Of a stretch of 64,000 nucleotides of DNA, positions 60,917 through 64,000 are shown piece after piece (the stretch's first letter is position 1; each line of letters begins with the position of its first letter). The stretch is from Ancylobacter sp. WKF20 (lineage in GTDB: Bacteria > Pseudomonadota > Alphaproteobacteria > Rhizobiales > Xanthobacteraceae). The notes below the pieces were generated by a model. The model searched no databases, was not told the DNA's origin, and was given only the letters and a program-made list of their open reading frames with translations. Made by a program: the position numbers and the translations under genes. The stretch spans positions 1,364,001-1,428,000 of the forward strand of contig NZ_CP121679.1 in the NCBI RefSeq assembly GCF_029760895.1. The letters run 5' to 3'.

Positions 60917-61768
60917 TCACAGCGCGCGGCGCAGGGCGCCCGCCCCTCTCCACAGGCGCCAGATGCGCATCATAGGGGGCATTGCCGGCACTTCTATGAA
61001 CGGATCATGCGCCCGTTCCATGCGCTTCAGATCGCCGGGCACCAGCACCAGCGGCAGGAACGCCGGAAGAAGTGCCGGATCGGTGCCCGCGAGGCTCGCC
61101 AGCGCCCGTTCGTAATGCTTGAGCGCGAGGGCGCGCAGATCACCCAGCGCCGCCCTCAGCGCCGGCGTGGCGGTGCCCGACACGGCGTCATCCCGGCCAA
61201 GGCCATGGGCGGCGAGGATATCGAGCGGCACATAGCACTGGCCGCGCCGGGCGTGGAACGGGAAGGCCCGCAACAGGCCGGTCACCGCATAGGCCACGCC
61301 CGCATGGCCGGCCGCATCGGCCGAGCGCCGGTCGGCGGTGCCGGTGAGAATGATGCCGGCGAGACGGATCAGGGCGGAGGACGTCTCCCCCGCATAGCCC
61401 TCAAGGTCGTTCACCGACGGCATCGGGTCGTCATAGAGATCGAAGATGCGGGCATCGAGCAGGGCGAAGAAGGTCTCGCGCGGCAGATGGTGACGCTCGA
61501 CGGCCTCAAGCAGCGCCCCCGCCACCGGGTTTGCCCGCACATCGCCGCGCGCCTCGCCGATCAGCGCGTCGCTCCACCATTGCAGGCGGACCTCGCCGGC
61601 CATCGGGTTGCTGATCGCCTCGCGCACGCGGGCGACCTCGATGTTGAAGGCGTGCAGGGCGAAGAGCGCGCCGCGCAGCTCGGCTGGCGCGAACAGGTCC
61701 GCGACGTAGCGGTCGCGGTCGAAACCGCGCACCAGCGCCGCGCAATAGTCGGTATTCGATTCGCTCAT
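60917..61768 (-). CDS. Squalene/phytoene synthase-fold protein, NDUFAF6-like (probable complex I assembly factor)
   Basis: 283-residue all-alpha trans-prenyltransferase-fold protein. It has RLQWWSDALIGEARG and VARVREAISNPMAGE, typical of the alphaproteobacterial homologues of mitochondrial NDUFAF6. The first aspartate-rich Mg motif of true squalene/phytoene synthases is replaced by NIEVARVRE (42-50), so classical synthase activity is unlikely. It lies 18 bases after an Mth938/NDUFAF3-like gene and two genes from secF, a conserved neighbourhood. Confidence 0.82.
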   Translation of the reverse strand: MSESNTDYCAALVRGFDRDRYVADLFAPAELRGALFALHAFNIEVARVREAISNPMAGEVRLQWWSDALIGEARGDVRANPVAGALLEAVERHHLPRETFFALLDARIFDLYDDPMPSVNDLEGYAGETSSALIRLAGIILTGTADRRSADAAGHAGVAYAVTGLLRAFPFHARRGQCYVPLDILAAHGLGRDDAVSGTATPALRAALGDLRALALKHYERALASLAGTDPALLPAFLPLVLVPGDLKRMERAHDPFIEVPAMPPMMRIWRLWRGAGALRRAL

Positions 61769-61786
61769 GCGCCCCCGCGGCCGTCG

Positions 61787-62164
61787 TCAGGGCAGCGCGA
61801 GGAGCGCCGCCGCCACCGGCCGCCCCTCGGCCAGCAGCACGTTATAGGTCGAGGCCGCCGCGCGCGTCGGCATGGCATCGACGGAAATACCGACATCGCG
61901 CAAGTGCCAGCGCAGCGCATCCGGGATCGCCCAGGGATCAAGTCCGGTGCCGATCAGCAGGAGCTGGACGGCGCCGGCCTGCTCCAGCACGGGCCGCAGC
62001 GCGGCCGCGTCGATCTCGGCGGTCGCGCGCGGCCCCCAGGCATGGATGCCGGAGGGCAGCGCGAGGATCGAGCCGGCCGAGGCCATGCCGGCGAAGTGGA
62101 ACCCGCCGCGGCCATAACCGTCGATCGGCACCTGCTGCGGCAGATGAGCGTCGGCCTTGGCCAT
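61787..62164 (-). CDS. Mth938/NDUFAF3-like domain protein (DUF498)
   Basis: 125-residue protein of the Mth938-like fold; the mitochondrial homologue NDUFAF3 helps assemble complex I. Seen: VPIDGYGRGGFHFAG, LLLIGTGLDPWAIPD and the C-terminal DAMPTRAAASTYNVLLAEGR with VAAALLAL, typical of the family. It sits between secF and the NDUFAF6-like gene in one operon (38 and 18 base gaps). Confidence 0.88.
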   Translation of the reverse strand: MAKADAHLPQQVPIDGYGRGGFHFAGMASAGSILALPSGIHAWGPRATAEIDAAALRPVLEQAGAVQLLLIGTGLDPWAIPDALRWHLRDVGISVDAMPTRAAASTYNVLLAEGRPVAAALLALP

Positions 62165-62202
62165 AAGGGTCTCCCTGCGCGGCGCTGCCCGATGAAGACG
62201 CC

Positions 62203-63171
62203 TCAGGGCGCGAGGCGTTCCGCCTTGGAGTTCGCCGCGTTCTGCGCGTCCTTCTCGGCCTTCTCCGCCAGCGCACGGGTCGACACGCCGAGATAGATCA
62301 GCAGCGGCGAGGCGATGAAGATCGAGGTGTAGGTGCCGACCAGCACCACGCCGAACATCATGGTGATGGAGAAGCTGTGGATCGCCCGGCCACCGAACAG
62401 CACCAGCGCGAGCAGCGCCAGCGTCACGGTGACATGGGTGATGACCGAGCGCGACAGGGTGGAATTGATCGACTGGTTCAGCAGCTCGTCCGTCGGCATC
62501 TTCTTGTAGCGCCGCAGCATTTCGCGGATGCGGTCATAGATGACGATGGTGTCGTTCAGCGAGTAGCCGAGAATGGTCAGCAGCGCGGCGACGCTGGTCA
62601 GATCGAAGTCGATCTGGAAGATCGCCATGAAGCCGATGGTCAGCACGATGTCATGGAAGTTGGCGATGGAGGCGCCCAGTGCGAACTGCCACTCGAAGCG
62701 GAACCAGAGGTAGATCAGGATGCAGAGCACGGCGAGCATCAGGCCGACGATGCCGTAGCTGAGCAGTTCCTGCGACACGCGCGGGCCCACCACCTCGACA
62801 CGGCGATACTCCACGCCCTCGCCGAGCGCGGTGCGCACCTTGCCGACGACGGCCTGCTGGGCCGCCTCGCCGCCCGGCTGCTGGGCGACGCGGATCAGCA
62901 CCTCGCCATCATTGCCGATCTCCTGGATCTGCACCTCGCCAAGCTCGAGCGATTCGAGCTTGGAGCGCACATCGCCGATGTTCAGCGTGCTGTTGGGGTA
63001 GCGCACCTCAAGCAGCGTGCCGCCCTTGAAGTCGATGCCGAAATTCAGCCCGACCGTCATGAAGGCGACCAGCGCCACGATCGACAGGATCGCCGAGATC
63101 GGGAAGCTGATGCGCCGGAAGCGCATGAAGTCGAAATTGGTATCGTCCGGTACGATGCGGAGCAGACGCAT
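62203..63171 (-). CDS. secF: Protein translocase subunit SecF
   Basis: 322-residue RND-superfamily membrane protein partnering SecD to complete export through SecYEG using the proton gradient. Six helices, with GLNFGIDFKGGTLLEVRYPN in the first periplasmic segment, and the conserved ILGYSLNDTIVIYDRIRE and NSTLSRSVITHVT blocks. The ATG at 63171 follows the secD stop by 15 bases. Confidence 0.97.
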   Translation of the reverse strand: MRLLRIVPDDTNFDFMRFRRISFPISAILSIVALVAFMTVGLNFGIDFKGGTLLEVRYPNSTLNIGDVRSKLESLELGEVQIQEIGNDGEVLIRVAQQPGGEAAQQAVVGKVRTALGEGVEYRRVEVVGPRVSQELLSYGIVGLMLAVLCILIYLWFRFEWQFALGASIANFHDIVLTIGFMAIFQIDFDLTSVAALLTILGYSLNDTIVIYDRIREMLRRYKKMPTDELLNQSINSTLSRSVITHVTVTLALLALVLFGGRAIHSFSITMMFGVVLVGTYTSIFIASPLLIYLGVSTRALAEKAEKDAQNAANSKAERLAP

Positions 63172-63186
63172 GGGCTGTCGCCTTTC

Positions 63187-63999
63187 TCAGATTGGCACGC
63201 GCTGGGGGCGCCGCCAGCGCACCCACATCGCCACCATCAGGCGGGTCAGCGTGAAAGCCGTGAACACGGTGGTGATGATGCCGATGCCGAAGGTGATGGC
63301 GAAGCCACGCACCGGGCCCGAGCCGATATAGAACAGCACCGCCGCCGCGATGAAGGTGGTGATGTTCGAATCGAGGATCGTCGCCAGCGCGCGCGAGAAG
63401 CCCGCGTCGATGGCGGAGATCGCCGACCGGCCCGCCCGCGCTTCCTCGCGGATGCGCTCATAGATCAGCACGTTCGAATCGACCGCGATGCCGACGGTGA
63501 GCACCACGCCGGCAATGCCGGGCAGCGTCAGCGTGGCGCCGAGCATGGCAAGGATGCCGAAGATCATGCCGACATTGATCGCGACCGCCACGACCGCCAC
63601 CACGCCGAACAGGCCGTAGGTCGCGACCATGAACAGGGCGACGGCACCCGCGCCGACCAGCGAGGCGATGACGCCCGCGCGGATCGAGTCGGCGCCGAGG
63701 CCGGGGCCCACGGTGCGCTCTTCCACCACCTGCAGCGGCACCGGCAGGGCGCCGGCGCGCAGCAGGATGGCGAGATCGTTCGCCTGCTGCACGCTGAAGC
63801 TGCCGCTGATCTGGCCCGAGCCGCCGAGGATCGGCTCGCGGATGACCGGGGCCGAGATCACCTTGTTGTCGAGGATGATCGCGAAGGGCCGGCCGACATT
63901 GGCCTGCGTCGCCTCGGCGAAGCGGCGCGCGCCGTTCGTGTTGAAGCGGAAGGTGACGACCGGCTCGCGCGTCGTCGGATCGAAGCTCGGCTGGGCGTC
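63187..63999 (-). CDS. secD: Protein translocase subunit SecD (N-terminal part outside window)
   Basis: The last 270 residues of SecD; the frame is open to the window end. Seen: AIILDNKVISAPVIREPI, GSGQISGSFSVQQANDLAIL, LRAGALPVPLQVVEERTVGP, and the helix 4 signature GIAVDSNVLIYERIREE, all in the usual order. The first periplasmic domain lies beyond base 64000. Confidence 0.96.
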   Translation of the reverse strand, partial: DAQPSFDPTTREPVVTFRFNTNGARRFAEATQANVGRPFAIILDNKVISAPVIREPILGGSGQISGSFSVQQANDLAILLRAGALPVPLQVVEERTVGPGLGADSIRAGVIASLVGAGAVALFMVATYGLFGVVAVVAVAINVGMIFGILAMLGATLTLPGIAGVVLTVGIAVDSNVLIYERIREEARAGRSAISAIDAGFSRALATILDSNITTFIAAAVLFYIGSGPVRGFAITFGIGIITTVFTAFTLTRLMVAMWVRWRRPQRVPI

Positions 64000-64000
64000 G

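Noticed and set aside
60917..61768. Carotenoid or hopanoid pathway squalene/phytoene synthase
   Set aside because: The first aspartate-rich motif is missing, and no hpn or crt genes are adjacent; the neighbour is an NDUFAF3-like gene, favouring the assembly-factor reading.

Overview
The window is a GC-rich, densely packed chromosomal segment from an alphaproteobacterium, most likely of the order Hyphomicrobiales (Rhizobiales). A member of the Xanthobacteraceae-like lineages is plausible, but species cannot be fixed from sequence alone. The evidence is the gene order itself (moaC-moeA-lexA-comEC-gltX-gltA-lpxB-lpxI-lpxA-fabZ-lpxD-bamA-rseP-cdsA-uppS-frr-pyrH-tsf-rpsB-dnaE; then lolDC-proS-DUF1467-mce-rnj-birA-nuoN..A; then secDF with two complex I assembly-factor homologues). 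Supporting signs are alphaproteobacterial LexA operators of the GTTC-N7-GTTC type, LpxI in place of LpxH, and a long C-terminally extended ribosomal protein S2. Almost everything is core housekeeping.

Layout. 1-1556: end of moaC and moeA (molybdenum cofactor). 1605-4650: a catabolic cassette (AtzH/HpxZ-like protein, FCD-type GntR regulator, allophanate hydrolase) sitting inside the conserved moeA-lexA block. 4780-5564: lexA with two LexA operators, convergent with comEC (a DNA-uptake channel with a large low-complexity insertion). 8624-11681: gltX and gltA. 11795-25413, all on the minus strand: envelope and translation block (lipid A acyl chemistry, BamA, RseP, CdsA, UppS, then frr, pyrH, tsf, rpsB); dxr, which I expect between cdsA and rseP, is absent. 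25617-29060: dnaE, preceded by a 32-codon membrane-peptide gene with two perfect LexA operators. 29463-33442: HIRAN-like membrane protein, lolD, lolC/E, proS. 33443-33916: gene-free stretch holding a candidate small RNA and a strong intrinsic terminator. 33917-52067: DUF1467, methylmalonyl-CoA epimerase, RNase J, BirA and the complete 14-subunit nuo operon, with an extra 87-aa membrane protein between nuoH and nuoI and a 31-codon ORF between nuoI and nuoJ. 52532-54061: small poorly characterised genes and tRNA-Asp. 54062-60825: AI-2E family transporter, manC, kdsD, kdsA, VanZ-like protein, phosphomannomutase (surface polysaccharide precursors). 60917-64000: NDUFAF6-like and NDUFAF3-like complex I assembly factors, secF and the end of secD.

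How the parts work together. The lpx genes, kdsD/kdsA and manC/pgm supply lipid A, Kdo and nucleotide-sugar precursors. LolCD, BamA, RseP and SecDF build and police the envelope. The nuo genes encode complex I, whose likely assembly factors lie 9 kb away. The most interesting item is the putative SOS-induced 32-residue membrane peptide at 29190-29288. It has an ideal Shine-Dalgarno site, one predicted membrane helix and two perfect LexA boxes; it resembles in design (not recognisably in sequence) the Caulobacter SOS division inhibitor SidA. All product names are from reading the sequence without database searches.
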